From an uncultured Thalassolituus sp. (GTDB lineage Bacteria > Pseudomonadota > Gammaproteobacteria > Pseudomonadales > Oceanobacteraceae): a DNA stretch of 64,000 bases. The notes beneath the pieces were generated by a model. The model was not told where the DNA came from and made no database searches. It was given only the letters and a program-made list of their open reading frames with translations. Both the position numbers and the translations under genes were made by a program. Shown in pieces: positions 8,655 to 21,240 of this stretch (position 1 is the first letter of the stretch; each line of letters opens with the position of its first letter). The stretch spans positions 124,001 through 188,000 of the forward strand of contig NZ_CATMFB010000005.1 in the NCBI RefSeq assembly GCF_950066645.1. Reading direction: 5' to 3'.

Positions 8655-9316
8655 CAGTGACCTCCGCTGTGTTCAGTATTTGGCTGAATTTTGAAGTCCG
8701 CTTCTTCAACCTGCTCCTTCTTCCAGGTACGCAGCACCCAGATGAAACCACCAATAATGAAGAAGGCAGAAGGTGGAAGCAGCAGCAGACCGTTCGACTG
8801 ATACCAACCACCTTCAGTAATCAGTGGCAGAATTTCGAAGCCAAGCAGCTTGCCGGCACCGAACAGCTCACGGATCACAGCAACAGTGATCAGCACCACT
8901 GAGTAACCCAGACCGTTGCCAATACCATCGAAGAAACTCAGAACCGGGCCATTTTTCATGGCAAACGCTTCTGCACGCCCCATCACGATACAGTTGGTAA
9001 TAATCAGACCCACGAATACCGAAAGCTGCTTACTGATTTCATAGGCGTAAGCTTTCAACACCTGGTCTACCACGATTACCAGCGACGCAATGATGGTCAT
9101 CTGAACAATAATACGGATGTTATTCGGAATGTGATTCCGGATAAGTGCGATACCTACGTTAGAAAATGCAGTTACTGAGGTCAGTGCCAGACACATAACC
9201 AGAGTCACCTGCAGACTGGTAGTCACCGCCAGTGCAGAACAGATGCCGAGGATCTGTACCGCAATCGGGTTTTGACTGAAAAGCGGTTCGGTCAGAACAG
9301 ATTTAATCTGTGACAT
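8654..9316 (-). CDS. nqrD: Na+-translocating NADH:quinone reductase subunit D
   Basis: Integral membrane subunit, 220 residues, six helices, paralogous to NqrE/RnfE and forming with NqrE the inverted-topology pair that binds the membrane iron centre. The [20 protein letters not shown] start and the [13 protein letters not shown] segment, with its conserved Cys, are diagnostic. One base separates it from nqrC upstream; it overlaps nqrE by one base. Confidence 0.97.
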   Translation of the reverse strand: MSQIKSVLTEPLFSQNPIAVQILGICSALAVTTSLQVTLVMCLALTSVTAFSNVGIALIRNHIPNNIRIIVQMTIIASLVIVVDQVLKAYAYEISKQLSVFVGLIITNCIVMGRAEAFAMKNGPVLSFFDGIGNGLGYSVVLITVAVIRELFGAGKLLGFEILPLITEGGWYQSNGLLLLPPSAFFIIGGFIWVLRTWKKEQVEEADFKIQPNTEHSGGH

Positions 9317-9317
9317 C

Positions 9318-10115
9318 TCAGGCCCCCTGCTCTTTAAGTTTGGTTAACAGACTGCCAAAGGCCTTGTCGCCCACCCAGAAACGCACCAGGCTGTCGACAC
9401 CGCGGCTGGTAAGGGTAGCACCGGACAAGCCGTCTACCTGATGAGGGTTGCCCATTTCGGCTGGCCCTTTTACAACCGTGATCGCGATATCACCGTTGGC
9501 ATCGTAGACTTCTTTGCCTTCCCAGAGTGATTTCCACTTAGGATTATCAACTTCGCCACCCAACCCCGGAGTTTCTGCGTGAGAGTAGAAACCCAGACCT
9601 ACGATGGTATCCATATCACCCTTGAGAGCGATAAATCCATAGAGCGTTGACCAGAGTCCGTAACCGTGAATCGGCAGAATGATCTTGTCGATTTTGTCAT
9701 CCTTCTCGATCATGTAGACCGCCGCGTACTTCTCCAGGCGCTTGATGCTGGCAGGATCGTTTTCACCTGCCAGAGCGCTGGAAAGCTCAGGCATCTTAGA
9801 AGCCTTACGCTGATCGTAATTGTTCGGATCCAGACCAGCAGCTTTGATTTCAGCCAGCTCAGCGTCGGTCGCAAAACGGCCTGCTTCGAGATTAACGATG
9901 CGGGTCGTGATCTGTTTGAACTGCTCTTCAATACTGACGCCGTCCTGTAACAGACCCGCAGCAGCAAGCACGTTCTTTTTCTTGTCTTCTACCTTATTGG
10001 CAACCTGCAGAGGCTTGAGTGATACCGCTGCACCGGCAACGATAATTGCACACACCAGACACAGGAGTACTGCAACAATAAGGGTTTTCTGGATGCTGTC
10101 GTTATTCGCTGACAC
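9318..10115 (-). CDS. nqrC: Na+-translocating NADH:quinone reductase subunit C
   Basis: FMN-carrying subunit: one N-terminal membrane helix (about 12-33) and a large periplasmic domain. The flavinylation motif SGATLT spans residues 231-236, and Thr236 should carry FMN through a phosphoester bond installed by Apb[10 protein letters not shown] and [16 protein letters not shown] are family hallmarks. 265 residues, normal length. Its start overlaps the end of nqrB by 14 bases. Confidence 0.97.
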   Translation of the reverse strand: MSANNDSIQKTLIVAVLLCLVCAIIVAGAAVSLKPLQVANKVEDKKKNVLAAAGLLQDGVSIEEQFKQITTRIVNLEAGRFATDAELAEIKAAGLDPNNYDQRKASKMPELSSALAGENDPASIKRLEKYAAVYMIEKDDKIDKIILPIHGYGLWSTLYGFIALKGDMDTIVGLGFYSHAETPGLGGEVDNPKWKSLWEGKEVYDANGDIAITVVKGPAEMGNPHQVDGLSGATLTSRGVDSLVRFWVGDKAFGSLLTKLKEQGA

Positions 10116-11316
10116 GTGTCACCCTCCGGTTTACGTTAGCCTGAACCACGAAGTGATCAATCAGTGGCGAGAACAGGTTGGCAAACAGAATCGCCAGCAT
10201 CATGCCCTCTGGATAAGCAGGGTTAATTACCCGGATCATCACGACCATCACACCAATCAGTGCACCAAAGAACCACTTACCTTTATTCGTCATGGATGCT
10301 GATACCGGATCAGTCGCCATAAAGAACATACCAAAGGCAAAACCACCGACAACCAGGTGCCAGTACCAGGGCATGTCGAACATCGGGTTCGTATCGGAGC
10401 CGACAGCATTGAGCAGCAGCGTCATACCGACCATGCCAATCATCACGCCAGCTACGATACGCCATGCCGCAATATTCATCATCAGCAGCACACAGCCACC
10501 AATCATGATCGCCAGCGTGCTGACCTCACCCATAGAGCCAGGTACGAAGCCCAGGAAGGCATCCATCCAGGTGATACCAGAATCAACTACCTGCTCTACG
10601 CCGCCTTCAGCAGCCAGACCCAGTGCAGTCGCACCGGTGTAACCATCAGCGGCTGTCCAGACAGCGTTACCAGACATCTGAGCCGGGTATGCGAAGAACA
10701 GGAATGCACGACCAGTCAGTGCTGGATTCAGGAAGTTCTTGCCGGTACCACCGAAGATTTCCTTACCAATCACCACACCAAAGGTAATACCCAGAGCCAC
10801 CTGCCACAGAGGAATCGTAGGAGGAAGTGTCAGAGCAAACAGAACAGAGGTGACGAAGAAGCCTTCATTGACCTCATGTCGACGGATAGTTGCGAACAGC
10901 ACTTCCCAGAAACCACCGACGATGAAAGTCACCGCATAGACCGGCAGGAAGTAAGCTGCACCAAAGACTATGTTATCCCAGATGCTGGAGGCATCATGTC
11001 CCGCACCACCAAGAAGCGCGATCAGCCATTCACGCCAGCCTTCAATCGCAGTACCACCACCGGCTGCAATGGCTTCATTCGCCTGCAGACCAATGTTGTA
11101 CATACCGAAGAACATCGCTGGGAAAGTACACAACCACACAGTGATCATAATACGCTTCAGGTCGATACCGTCGCGCACGTGTGCGGTGTTATTCGTCACA
11201 TTAGGAGGTGAATACAGACCTGTGTCGATCGCCTCATAAAGTGGGTACATCTTTTCGAACTTGCCACCTTTTACAAAGTGCGGTTCGAGATTATCAAGAA
11301 TACTACGCAGACCCAT
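10102..11316 (-). CDS. nqrB: Na+-translocating NADH:quinone reductase subunit B
   Basis: Largest membrane subunit (404 residues, about ten helices), carrying covalent FMN and riboflavin and forming the Na+ channel and ubiquinone site with NqrA. The FMN attachment motif TGAT spans residues 227-230. The N-terminal [14 protein letters not shown], the [20 protein letters not shown] region and [12 protein letters not shown] are strongly conserved. It sits two bases after nqrA. Confidence 0.97.
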   Translation of the reverse strand: MGLRSILDNLEPHFVKGGKFEKMYPLYEAIDTGLYSPPNVTNNTAHVRDGIDLKRIMITVWLCTFPAMFFGMYNIGLQANEAIAAGGGTAIEGWREWLIALLGGAGHDASSIWDNIVFGAAYFLPVYAVTFIVGGFWEVLFATIRRHEVNEGFFVTSVLFALTLPPTIPLWQVALGITFGVVIGKEIFGGTGKNFLNPALTGRAFLFFAYPAQMSGNAVWTAADGYTGATALGLAAEGGVEQVVDSGITWMDAFLGFVPGSMGEVSTLAIMIGGCVLLMMNIAAWRIVAGVMIGMVGMTLLLNAVGSDTNPMFDMPWYWHLVVGGFAFGMFFMATDPVSASMTNKGKWFFGALIGVMVVMIRVINPAYPEGMMLAILFANLFSPLIDHFVVQANVNRRVTRVSE

Positions 11317-11318
11317 GA

Positions 11319-12653
11319 TTAACCCTCCGCTTCAATTCGGGTAAGGTTCTGACGCAGGATTGGGCCGTACTCGTACTTGCCCGGACAGACAAAGCTACAC
11401 AGAGCCAGGTCTTCTTCGTCCATTTCCAGCGCCCCCAGTGCAATCGCACTTTCCATATCTTCCACAATCAGCGCGCGCAGCAGCTGAGTCGGAAGTACAT
11501 CAAGTGGCATGATGCGCTCGTAAGCGCCCACCGGGACCATGGCTCGTTCAGAACCGTTTGTTGACGTCGTGAAGTCGAACAGCTTGCTCATCAATTTGGT
11601 GATGTAGATAGGCATCACAGAGAAGCGGTCCGCTCCCGGACGGAGGTAATGCAGCATCGGACGCTCGCGCCCTTCCAGCAGCACAGAAACCTGCACGTGG
11701 TAACGACCCAGGAATGCCAGATCATCAGCGCCAGTGCGGCCACCGAAAACAGAACCAGAAATCAGACGATTCTCACCGGCTTTCAGTTCGCCAGCGGTCA
11801 GATCTGTCAGTGAAGCACCCAGCAGAGTACGCACAAGGCGTGGATTGTTTACCTGCGGACCAGCCAAGGCAACTACGCGCTCGCTGTTAAGTTTACCCGT
11901 GGTAAACAGCTGCCCGACAGCAATGACGTCCTGGTAGCCAATCGACCACACAGTGCGCTTTTCGCTGACAGGATGCAGAAAGTGAACATGAGTTCCGGTC
12001 AGGCCTGCAGGGTGCGGACCACCGAACTCTTCAGTCTGCTCAACACCGGCCGTCGGTACCGAGGCACCGGGTGCTTTACAGACGTAGGTTTTACCGTCAG
12101 TCAGACGGCTGAGCACCTGAACACCCTGCTTGAAGGCGTCAGCCTGAGCAGCGATGACAACTTCCGGGTTGGCCGCCAGCGGGTTGGTATCCATCGCGTT
12201 GATGAATACTGCCTGTGGGCGACTGCCAGGAGCAGGTACCTTAGAATAAGGTCGTGTACGCAGAGCAGTCCAGAGACCTGAAGCCACCAGGTTTTCTTCA
12301 ACCTGTTCAGCCGTCAGCGAGCTGAGCTTGTCTGCGGAGTAACTGGTGAAAGTTTCTTCTTCATTACCGTCTATTTCAATAACAAGAGAGAGAAACTTAC
12401 GGCGATCACCTCGGTTTACAGCCTTCACGACACCGGAAGCCGGCGCGGTGTACTGCACACCCTCGGTTTTCTTGTCGGTGAATACCACCTGGCCTTTCTT
12501 GACTCGATCACCGACCTGAACAGCCATTGTTGGTTTCATACCAACATAATCCGGACCGACAACCGCCACCTGAGTGACTTTTGCACCGTCCGAGATTTTC
12601 TGTTCAGGACTACCGGTGATTGGTAAGTCGAGACCTTTTTTAATATTGATCAT
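11319..12653 (-). CDS. nqrA: Na+-translocating NADH:quinone reductase subunit A
   Basis: Peripheral cytosolic subunit involved in ubiquinone binding, 444 residues. The start [14 protein letters not shown] and the biotinyl/lipoyl-like fold near residues 35-85 ([16 protein letters not shown]) are typical. [12 protein letters not shown] near the C-terminus is the family signature shared with RnfC but without cluster cysteines. It is the first gene of nqrABCDEF; about 250 bases of leader upstream must hold the promoter, although I could not assign it. Confidence 0.97.
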   Translation of the reverse strand: MINIKKGLDLPITGSPEQKISDGAKVTQVAVVGPDYVGMKPTMAVQVGDRVKKGQVVFTDKKTEGVQYTAPASGVVKAVNRGDRRKFLSLVIEIDGNEEETFTSYSADKLSSLTAEQVEENLVASGLWTALRTRPYSKVPAPGSRPQAVFINAMDTNPLAANPEVVIAAQADAFKQGVQVLSRLTDGKTYVCKAPGASVPTAGVEQTEEFGGPHPAGLTGTHVHFLHPVSEKRTVWSIGYQDVIAVGQLFTTGKLNSERVVALAGPQVNNPRLVRTLLGASLTDLTAGELKAGENRLISGSVFGGRTGADDLAFLGRYHVQVSVLLEGRERPMLHYLRPGADRFSVMPIYITKLMSKLFDFTTSTNGSERAMVPVGAYERIMPLDVLPTQLLRALIVEDMESAIALGALEMDEEDLALCSFVCPGKYEYGPILRQNLTRIEAEG

Positions 12654-12902
12654 ACGCCTCGCCTAATCACGTTGGGGTCATCCTGCTTCTGACACATACA
12701 GATAAGCGCACGGAAGTCAGGCTCAGACCGCCGCACGCAATACTTATCTGTAGCACCGGAATGGGAATACCCCATATCCCAAGTAAAATTTCGCGCTAAG
12801 TATAATGACGCAACTGACTTTTATCCACTGACTGCAGGGCCATTGAGGCCATCAATCGACTAAGGCAGTACATCTTTTTTGCAAATTGTATAAAGCTTAG
12901 AC

Positions 12903-12937
12903 AAAAAAAAGCCGTTACCAAGGTAACGGCTTTTTTT
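12903..12937 (-). terminator. Rho-independent terminator after gap
   Basis: Perfect nine-base-pair stem GCCGTTACC/GGTAACGGC (12911-12930) with a two-base apex, eight A on one side and seven T on the other. It could work both ways; the gene that needs it is gap on the minus strand, whose stop is five bases away. Confidence 0.92.
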
Positions 12938-12941
12938 CTGA

Positions 12942-14390
12942 TTATCCGCGGGCCGGATAAGTCGGATATTCAACACCGCAGACCTGCTGAGCGATGCGGA
13001 CAACCTGACGGCTGTAGCCGTACTCGTTGTCGTACCAGACATACAGATTCACACGGTTGCCGTTAGCAATGGTTGCTTTCGCATCAACGATGCCAGCGTG
13101 CGCATTACCAACGAAGTCAGTAGAAACGACTTCTGGAGAGTTCACCCAATCGATCTGCTTCTGTACAGAAGAGTGCAGAGCCTGATCACGCAGGTACTCA
13201 TTCACTTCTTCAGCAGTAACGTCCTGCTTGAGGTTCAGAGACAGAATAGCCATAGAAACGTTTGGCGTAGGAACGCGGATCGCGTTACCGGTCAGCAGAC
13301 CTTTAAGCTCGGGCAGTGCCTTCGCGACAGCCTTAGCCGCACCTGTTTCGGTGATAACCATATTCAGAGGCGCAGAACGGCCACGACGATCACCCTTGTG
13401 GTAGTTGTCGATCAGGTTCTGATCGTTCGTGTAAGAGTGAACAGTTTCAACGTGACCATTGTCGATGCCGTACTTATCGTTCATCACTTTCAGTACTGGC
13501 GTGATGGCGTTAGTAGTACAGGAAGCCGCAGACAGAATTTTGTCAGACGCTTCGATGTCACCGTTATTGATACCGTACACGATGTTTTTCAGATCACCTT
13601 TACCCGGTGCAGTCAGCAGCACACGAGCAGTACCTTTGGCTTCGAGGTGCTGAGCCAGGCCAGCTTCATCACGCCAAACACCTGTGTTGTCGATCACCAG
13701 CGCATTGTTGATACCATACTGGGTGTAGTCGATTTCAGCAGGGTTATTTGCGTAGATAATCTTGATGTAAGTACCGTTCGCAACGATCGCTTCTTTTTCG
13801 TGGTCGATAGAGATAGAACCACGGAAAGTGCCATGTACAGAGTCACGACGCAGCAGTGATGCACGCTTAACCAGGTCATCGCCTTTACCACGACGAACGA
13901 CGATAGCACGCAGACGCAGACCGTTACCGCCACCCTCTTTCTCGATCAGGATACGGGCCAGCAGACGACCGATACGGCCAAAACCGTAAAGAACAACGTC
14001 GCGGTTCTCGCCCTGATCAGCGCTGTTACCAGCCAGGTCATTCAGCTCTTCAGCCAGGAATTCTTTGATGTCCTTGCCGTTGCCTTCATTGCGGAATTTA
14101 ACCGCCAGCTTACCCAGATCGATGTGCGCACGCGCAACATCCATCTCAGTCAGAGCCTGAAGCAGTGGGTAGGTATCGTGTACAGAAAGCTCTTCGTTTT
14201 CCATGTGACGGACGAAACGGTGTGCTTTCAGCAGGTCGATCACAGAGCGGTTGATAACCGGGCGGCCGTAGATAGAAGAAACAATGCTCTTCTTACGGTA
14301 GAGGCCACCGATCAGTGGGATCATAGATTCAGCGATGGTTTCACGGTCCATCCAGTCCTGCAGGCAGGCGTCGCGCATATCTTTGCTCAC
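12942..14390 (-). CDS. gap: Glyceraldehyde-3-phosphate dehydrogenase, long form
   Basis: Converts glyceraldehyde-3-phosphate to 1,3-bisphosphoglycerate with NAD(P)+. The Rossmann motif GFGRIGR is at residues 136-142 and the catalytic SCTTN has Cys291. At 482 residues it is about 145 longer than standard GAPDH; the extra part is an N-terminal helical extension (1-130), as in the Pseudomonas protein encoded next to mfd. The same placement, divergent from mfd, is seen here. In an Entner-Doudoroff organism it acts in lower glycolysis or gluconeogenesis; the cofactor preference cannot be read from the sequence. A strong terminator follows. Confidence 0.93.
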   Translation of the reverse strand: MSKDMRDACLQDWMDRETIAESMIPLIGGLYRKKSIVSSIYGRPVINRSVIDLLKAHRFVRHMENEELSVHDTYPLLQALTEMDVARAHIDLGKLAVKFRNEGNGKDIKEFLAEELNDLAGNSADQGENRDVVLYGFGRIGRLLARILIEKEGGGNGLRLRAIVVRRGKGDDLVKRASLLRRDSVHGTFRGSISIDHEKEAIVANGTYIKIIYANNPAEIDYTQYGINNALVIDNTGVWRDEAGLAQHLEAKGTARVLLTAPGKGDLKNIVYGINNGDIEASDKILSAASCTTNAITPVLKVMNDKYGIDNGHVETVHSYTNDQNLIDNYHKGDRRGRSAPLNMVITETGAAKAVAKALPELKGLLTGNAIRVPTPNVSMAILSLNLKQDVTAEEVNEYLRDQALHSSVQKQIDWVNSPEVVSTDFVGNAHAGIVDAKATIANGNRVNLYVWYDNEYGYSRQVVRIAQQVCGVEYPTYPARG

Positions 14391-14589
14391 GGGGTCACCT
14401 TACAAAGAAGTTAATAATTAAAGGGGAAAAATCGGTGCCGTATTATGCCGATTTTGCACCCCCGGGACAAATGTTTCATCCCGCCAGCCTGACAGCGCCT
14501 GTGGCAGAAGAGGCCTTGCACGAGTGTTAACAGCCCTCAGCCCTTCCGGTACACTTAGCGCCCTTTATCAGAAGACTTACGGAGCAGGC

Positions 14590-17500
14590 ATGGTCAGCCC
14601 TATGCAGCCGGACACCCCTGAGCGCGCAGGCGAGCGCCGTTTCTGGGGCCAACTTGAAGGTGCCAGCCAGGCACTCGCAATCAGTACGGCAGCTAGTACC
14701 CACACAGGGCTGACCCTGGTGACCACCACCGATACCGGCAGCGCACTCAGGCTGGAAGAAGAGATCCGTTTCTTTGCGCCAGACCTGCCAGTCCTGCACT
14801 TTCCGGATTGGGAAATCCTGGCTTACGACGTTTTCTCACCTCACCAGGATATCGTCTCTCAGCGCATCGCGACCCTGAGTCAGTTGCACGACATCCGCCA
14901 GGGTGTACTTATCGTTCCCGTCACGACCCTGCTTCATCGCCTGCCCCCTGCCAGCTTTTATCAGGGCCAGACATTTGCTCTGGATGTCGGTCAGACGTTC
15001 AATGTCGACAATACCCGCCGGCAGCTGGAGAACGCGGGCTACCATTGCGTCGACACGGTCTATGAACATGGTGAATACGCGGTGCGCGGTTCTATCATGG
15101 ATATTTTCCCAATGGGGCAGGCTCTGCCCTTCCGGATCGAACTGTTCGATGATGAGATCGAATCCCTGCGGACTTTCGATCCCGACAACCAGAGAACTCT
15201 GGATAAAACTGAACAGGTCAGAATTCTTCCTGCCCGGGAATTTCCATTAGATACAGGGGCAATCCGGACCTTTAAGACCCGCTGGTTTGATTTCTTCGAA
15301 CAGGATCCGAAAGCCTGCAGTGTATATACCGATGTGGCTGGCGGCATAGCTCCCGCCGGAGTTGAGTATTACCTGCCCCTGTTCTTCAGCGATGATCTGG
15401 GCAATATTTTTGACCACCTTCCGGACCAGACACTGATCATTCAGGATGCACGACTGGAAGATGCGGCGCGTCATTTCCGCAATGATGTCGAAAACCGCTA
15501 TGAAAGCCGCCGTTACGATATTCAGCGTCCGCTGGTTGCACCCGCGCATCTGTTTCTGGGTGTCGAGGATCTGTTTCAGAACCTTAATAACTATCCCCGT
15601 GTGCAGTGGTATCAGAGCGATCTTCCGGAACGTGCCGGTGCCGTTGCTTACGATACTCAGGCCCTGCCTGACCTGTCCGTCGATTCACGGCTTGATCAGC
15701 CATTGCAGCGACTACAGAACTGGCTGGCCGGAGTCGACGGCAAAGTCATTTTCTGCGTTGAATCTGCCGGACGCCGGGAAGCACTGAAAGACCTCCTGCG
15801 TCGTATCAGCCTCACGCCGCCGGAGGCAGACTCATGGCCAGAAGCCTGCGCCTCAGACAACAATCACCTGATCATCATTGCCCCGCTTGAAAAAGGCGTC
15901 TCGCTCGGACATCAGCTCCATCTGGTGACTGAAAACGATCTGTTCGGACAACGGATCCGTCAGACCCGTCGCCGCCAGAAGCAGAAGACCGACAGCGACA
16001 TGGTCATCCGCGACCTCTCAGAGTTGAAAGAAGGCGCCCCCGTCGTCCATCTTGATCATGGGGTCGGTCGCTACCTTGGCCTGCAGACTCTCGAAGCCGG
16101 CGGCCAGGTCAATGAGTTTGTGGTGCTCGAGTACTCCGGCAACGACAAACTTTATGTGCCTGTGTCTAACCTCCACCTGATTTCGCGCTACGGTGGCGCC
16201 GAACAGGAAATGGCGCCCATCAACAAACTGGGGACCGATAAATGGTCAAATGCCAAGCGCAAGGCAGCAGAAAAAATCCGCGACACAGCTGCCGAGCTGC
16301 TGGATATCTATGCACGCCGCCAGGCTCGTAAGGGCTTTGCGTTTGATGAGCCAGATACAGACTATGAGCGGTTTGCGGCTGGCTTCCCGTACGAAGAAAC
16401 TCCTGATCAGCAGGCCGCGATCGAAGCCGTGATCGGTGACATGTGTTCGCCGCGCCCTATGGATCGCCTGGTGTGCGGGGACGTTGGTTTCGGCAAAACC
16501 GAAGTGGCCATGCGCGCCGCATTTATGGCAGTGCAGAGCGGTAAACAGGTTGCCGTACTGGTACCGACGACCCTGCTTGCTCAACAGCATTATCAGAACT
16601 TTGCCGACCGCTTTGCCGAATGGCCGGTCAAAGTGGATGTACTGTCGCGCTTTAAATCTGCGAAAGAGACCCAGGCCGCGCTGGATCGCATGCTGGAAGG
16701 TAAGACTGACATCGTCGTGGGCACGCACAAACTGCTGCAGAAAGACGTGCAGTTTGACCACCTCGGGCTGCTGATCATCGACGAAGAGCACCGTTTCGGT
16801 GTCGCACAGAAAGAAAAAATCAAAGCGCTGCGCTCCGAGGTCGATATCCTTACGCTGACCGCCACCCCGATCCCACGGACACTCAATATGGCAATGGCGA
16901 GCATCCGCGACCTGTCGATCATTGCCACACCTCCGGCGAAACGCCTGAGTGTGAAAACCTTTGTACGCCAGCAGGACGATGCCACCACCAAAGAGGCCGT
17001 GCTGCGTGAGATTCTTCGTGGCGGTCAGGTGTATTACCTGCACAACGAAGTAAAAAGTATTGAGAAGACCGCCCGCGAACTGAGCGAGGCCATTCCTGAA
17101 GCACGGATTGGTGTGGCCCATGGCCAGATGTCAGAGCGCGAACTGGAAAGCGTGATGAGCGATTTCTACCACAAACGTTTCAATATGCTGGTGTGTACCA
17201 CCATCATCGAAACCGGTATCGATATCCCCTCAGCCAATACCATCATTATTGAGCGCGCCGACAAGTTTGGTCTTGCTCAGCTGCACCAGCTGCGTGGTCG
17301 CGTTGGTCGCTCACACCACCAGGCCTACGCCTACCTGCTGACGCCACCACCGAAGCAGTTAACCAAAGATGCCGAGAAGCGCCTGGAGGCAATTTCGGCA
17401 GCGCAGGATCTCGGCGCGGGCTTTATGCTCGCAACCCACGACCTTGAGATCCGTGGCGCGGGCGAGCTGTTAGGTGACGAGCAGTCTGGTCAGATTGAGA

Positions 17501-18042
17501 CCATTGGCTTCACCCTGTACATGGAAATGCTGGAACAGGCCGTCAATGCCATCCGTTCAGGCAAAGAGCCTTCAGTCGACCTGAGCGCCAGCCATGGTGC
17601 CGAAGTCAACCTGCACATTCCTGCACGCATTCCGGATGACTATCTCCCTGACGTTAACAGCCGCCTGACGCTCTATAAACGGATTGCCAGTGCGAAAGAT
17701 GACCATGCCCTGAAAGAGCTGCAGGTAGAGATGATTGACCGTTTCGGCCTGTTACCTGATCCCGTGAAGAACCTGTTCCGGGTCACCTCTCTGAAGCTGC
17801 GACTGCAACCACTGGGAATTTCACGACTGGACGCCAACGACAGCACCGGCCGGATTGAATTTTCAGGTGAGACCGGCGTCAATCCTTTCACCCTGATCAA
17901 ACTGGTGCAGACTCGCCCCGATGCCTTTAAACTCGACGATGGCAGCTCACTGCGGTTCTACGCCGCAATGGACTCTGTCGACAAACGCTTTACCACTATT
18001 GAGCAGGTCCTGACCGATCTGCAGAAGGACCCCAACCTGTGA
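14590..18042 (+). CDS. mfd: Transcription-repair coupling factor Mfd
   Basis: ATP-driven translocase that removes stalled RNA polymerase from DNA lesions and recruits UvrA. 1150 residues, matching E. coli (1148). The order is UvrB-like N-terminal domains, RNA-polymerase-interacting domain (around DLSELKEGAPVVHLDHGVGR), a superfamily-2 helicase core with Walker A GDVGFGKT, Walker B DEEHRFG, the LTLTATPIPRTLNM motif, and the C-terminal TRCF domain. I chose the ATG at 14590, preceded by GGAG; a GTG at 14524 is in frame but unsupported. It overlaps the next gene by four bases. Confidence 0.97.
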   Translation: MVSPMQPDTPERAGERRFWGQLEGASQALAISTAASTHTGLTLVTTTDTGSALRLEEEIRFFAPDLPVLHFPDWEILAYDVFSPHQDIVSQRIATLSQLHDIRQGVLIVPVTTLLHRLPPASFYQGQTFALDVGQTFNVDNTRRQLENAGYHCVDTVYEHGEYAVRGSIMDIFPMGQALPFRIELFDDEIESLRTFDPDNQRTLDKTEQVRILPAREFPLDTGAIRTFKTRWFDFFEQDPKACSVYTDVAGGIAPAGVEYYLPLFFSDDLGNIFDHLPDQTLIIQDARLEDAARHFRNDVENRYESRRYDIQRPLVAPAHLFLGVEDLFQNLNNYPRVQWYQSDLPERAGAVAYDTQALPDLSVDSRLDQPLQRLQNWLAGVDGKVIFCVESAGRREALKDLLRRISLTPPEADSWPEACASDNNHLIIIAPLEKGVSLGHQLHLVTENDLFGQRIRQTRRRQKQKTDSDMVIRDLSELKEGAPVVHLDHGVGRYLGLQTLEAGGQVNEFVVLEYSGNDKLYVPVSNLHLISRYGGAEQEMAPINKLGTDKWSNAKRKAAEKIRDTAAELLDIYARRQARKGFAFDEPDTDYERFAAGFPYEETPDQQAAIEAVIGDMCSPRPMDRLVCGDVGFGKTEVAMRAAFMAVQSGKQVAVLVPTTLLAQQHYQNFADRFAEWPVKVDVLSRFKSAKETQAALDRMLEGKTDIVVGTHKLLQKDVQFDHLGLLIIDEEHRFGVAQKEKIKALRSEVDILTLTATPIPRTLNMAMASIRDLSIIATPPAKRLSVKTFVRQQDDATTKEAVLREILRGGQVYYLHNEVKSIEKTARELSEAIPEARIGVAHGQMSERELESVMSDFYHKRFNMLVCTTIIETGIDIPSANTIIIERADKFGLAQLHQLRGRVGRSHHQAYAYLLTPPPKQLTKDAEKRLEAISAAQDLGAGFMLATHDLEIRGAGELLGDEQSGQIETIGFTLYMEMLEQAVNAIRSGKEPSVDLSASHGAEVNLHIPARIPDDYLPDVNSRLTLYKRIASAKDDHALKELQVEMIDRFGLLPDPVKNLFRVTSLKLRLQPLGISRLDANDSTGRIEFSGETGVNPFTLIKLVQTRPDAFKLDDGSSLRFYAAMDSVDKRFTTIEQVLTDLQKDPNL

Positions 18043-18890
18043 AAGCTTCACTCGCTGTAATGATGCTTCTATTAACCGGGACAGTGGCTCAGGCCGCCGA
18101 TCTGTACCGTGTTGAAGTCATGATGTTTGCCTATCTCGATGAACAGAGCGCCCAGAAGGAACATTGGCAGGAGACTCTGGAAACCGAAGAAGAACAGATC
18201 ATCCCGGATGCCGAGGTAGAAGATCTGCCCGAAGATGACGGGTATGCCGGAGAGTCTCTGCCTGTTGACGACATGACTGAAGAAACTCCCGAGCCGGAGC
18301 TTCCCTATCAGCCACTTGAAGAGCTCGAGTTTGCCGACGCGGCAGCGCGATTTGCGTATCGCAATGACATCGCCATTATATGGCACCAGGCATGGGTAGA
18401 AGAGATTCAGGACGCAGACAATGCGATCCTGCACGATGTCGACACTGTGCTCGAAGGCGAGCTGAAAGTTCAGGTCTCGGGCTCAGTGCGGCTGCATCGC
18501 AGCCGCTACATCCACATCACACCGGACCTCTCGGTTCAGCAATATGTACTGGGCTTTCCTCTGGACGAAACCGACATCCCGGAAGAAACCTCAGAGACGG
18601 AAATCACAGAGCCAGCTGCGCCACAGGATCATCCATTTGCAGCATTCCGTATGGAGCCTGAACTGATACAGGAAACAGAAGTAACAGAGCTGGAGCTGGC
18701 ACCCGAAGAACCTGTCTGGATGCCGCTGCGTGCTGCGCACATCGACCGCAGTCGCCGTATGCGCAGTGACGAGGTGCACTACCTCGACCACCCGCTGCTG
18801 GGCATGGTGGTCAAAGTTACCCCTTACGAAGCACCGCCAGAAGAGGAAACCTCTGAGGAGAGTGCGGCGCCTGAGGCAGACCTGAACTGA
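18039..18890 (+). CDS. CsiV-like periplasmic peptidoglycan-binding protein
   Basis: A secreted protein with a signal peptide (about 1-19, cleavage after AQA) and the YRVEVMMFAYL start typical of the CsiV family (Pfam CsiV, formerly DUF2803). In Vibrio, CsiV binds peptidoglycan and supports LpoA. The body is very acidic, with long Glu/Pro-rich linkers (45-100, 180-230, 265-283). The SGSVRLHRSRYIHI and RMRSDEVHYLDHPLLGMVVKVTP blocks are the conserved parts. The start is GTG, overlapping the mfd stop (GTGA). Family placement is good; function in this organism is inferred. Confidence 0.78.
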   Translation: MKASLAVMMLLLTGTVAQAADLYRVEVMMFAYLDEQSAQKEHWQETLETEEEQIIPDAEVEDLPEDDGYAGESLPVDDMTEETPEPELPYQPLEELEFADAAARFAYRNDIAIIWHQAWVEEIQDADNAILHDVDTVLEGELKVQVSGSVRLHRSRYIHITPDLSVQQYVLGFPLDETDIPEETSETEITEPAAPQDHPFAAFRMEPELIQETEVTELELAPEEPVWMPLRAAHIDRSRRMRSDEVHYLDHPLLGMVVKVTPYEAPPEEETSEESAAPEADLN

Positions 18891-18923
18891 CAGGGTTCTG
18901 ATCAACGGCACTGAATACAGAAG

Positions 18924-20712
<1,789 letters not shown>

Positions 20713-20728
<16 letters not shown>

Positions 20729-21225
20729 TGGATTCTCCTGAAACTGTCTTGCTGAATCCAGACTTCACAGCCCGGCGTGAGCATTTTTTCCAATGCCAGC
20801 AGATCGGAATTCCGCATACGGATACAACCGTGCGAACGGGCAATTCCCATAGGCTCTGAATCGGGAGTACCGTGGATGTAGATGAAACGTCTCATCGAAT
20901 CTACGTTGCCAAACCGGTTAACGCCGGCCTCGAGCCCCTGCAACCAGAAAATACGGGTAAGAATCCAGTCCCGCGCCGGGAACTGACTGGCGAGCTCGGG
21001 AGAGTAGATTTCCCCCGTAGGGCGTCGGCCGACAAACACTGAATTAACCGGCAGATCTTTTCCGATCATGGCAACAACACGATGCCAGCCACGGGGAGTA
21101 CAGCCACTGCCATTTTTCTCACCCGCGCCATTGAGCGCAGTAGACACCTGAAACAGAGTACAGCTGTCTTTCTGTTTAACCCGAAGAATCTGGTCGTCGA
21201 TGGAAATCTCAACAAGAGTGGACAT
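20713..21225 (-). CDS. Cytosolic YkuD-domain protein, probable L,D-carboxypeptidase of muropeptide recycling (ElsL-like)
   Basis: 170-residue YkuD protein with the complete active site: His118 in IHGT and SHGCIRM with catalytic Cys134. There is no signal peptide or membrane helix, so unlike periplasmic L,D-transpeptidases it should stay in the cytoplasm. Acinetobacter ElsL is a cytosolic YkuD enzyme acting as L,D-carboxypeptidase on recycled muropeptides. Overlap with nagZ, another recycling enzyme, supports the same job here. Pseudomonas, as I recall, lacks a gene at this place between psrA and nagZ. Fold certain; carboxypeptidase role inferred. Confidence 0.8.
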
Positions 21226-21240
21226 GCACGCCCCGGCAGA

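Noticed and set aside
10357-11211. A 284-codon plus-strand frame
   Set aside because: Antisense to nqrB, with low-complexity Thr/His/Gln composition; no domain or start signal.
16246-17121. A 291-codon minus-strand frame
   Set aside because: Antisense to the helicase core of mfd; His/Phe/Gln-rich without recognisable motif.
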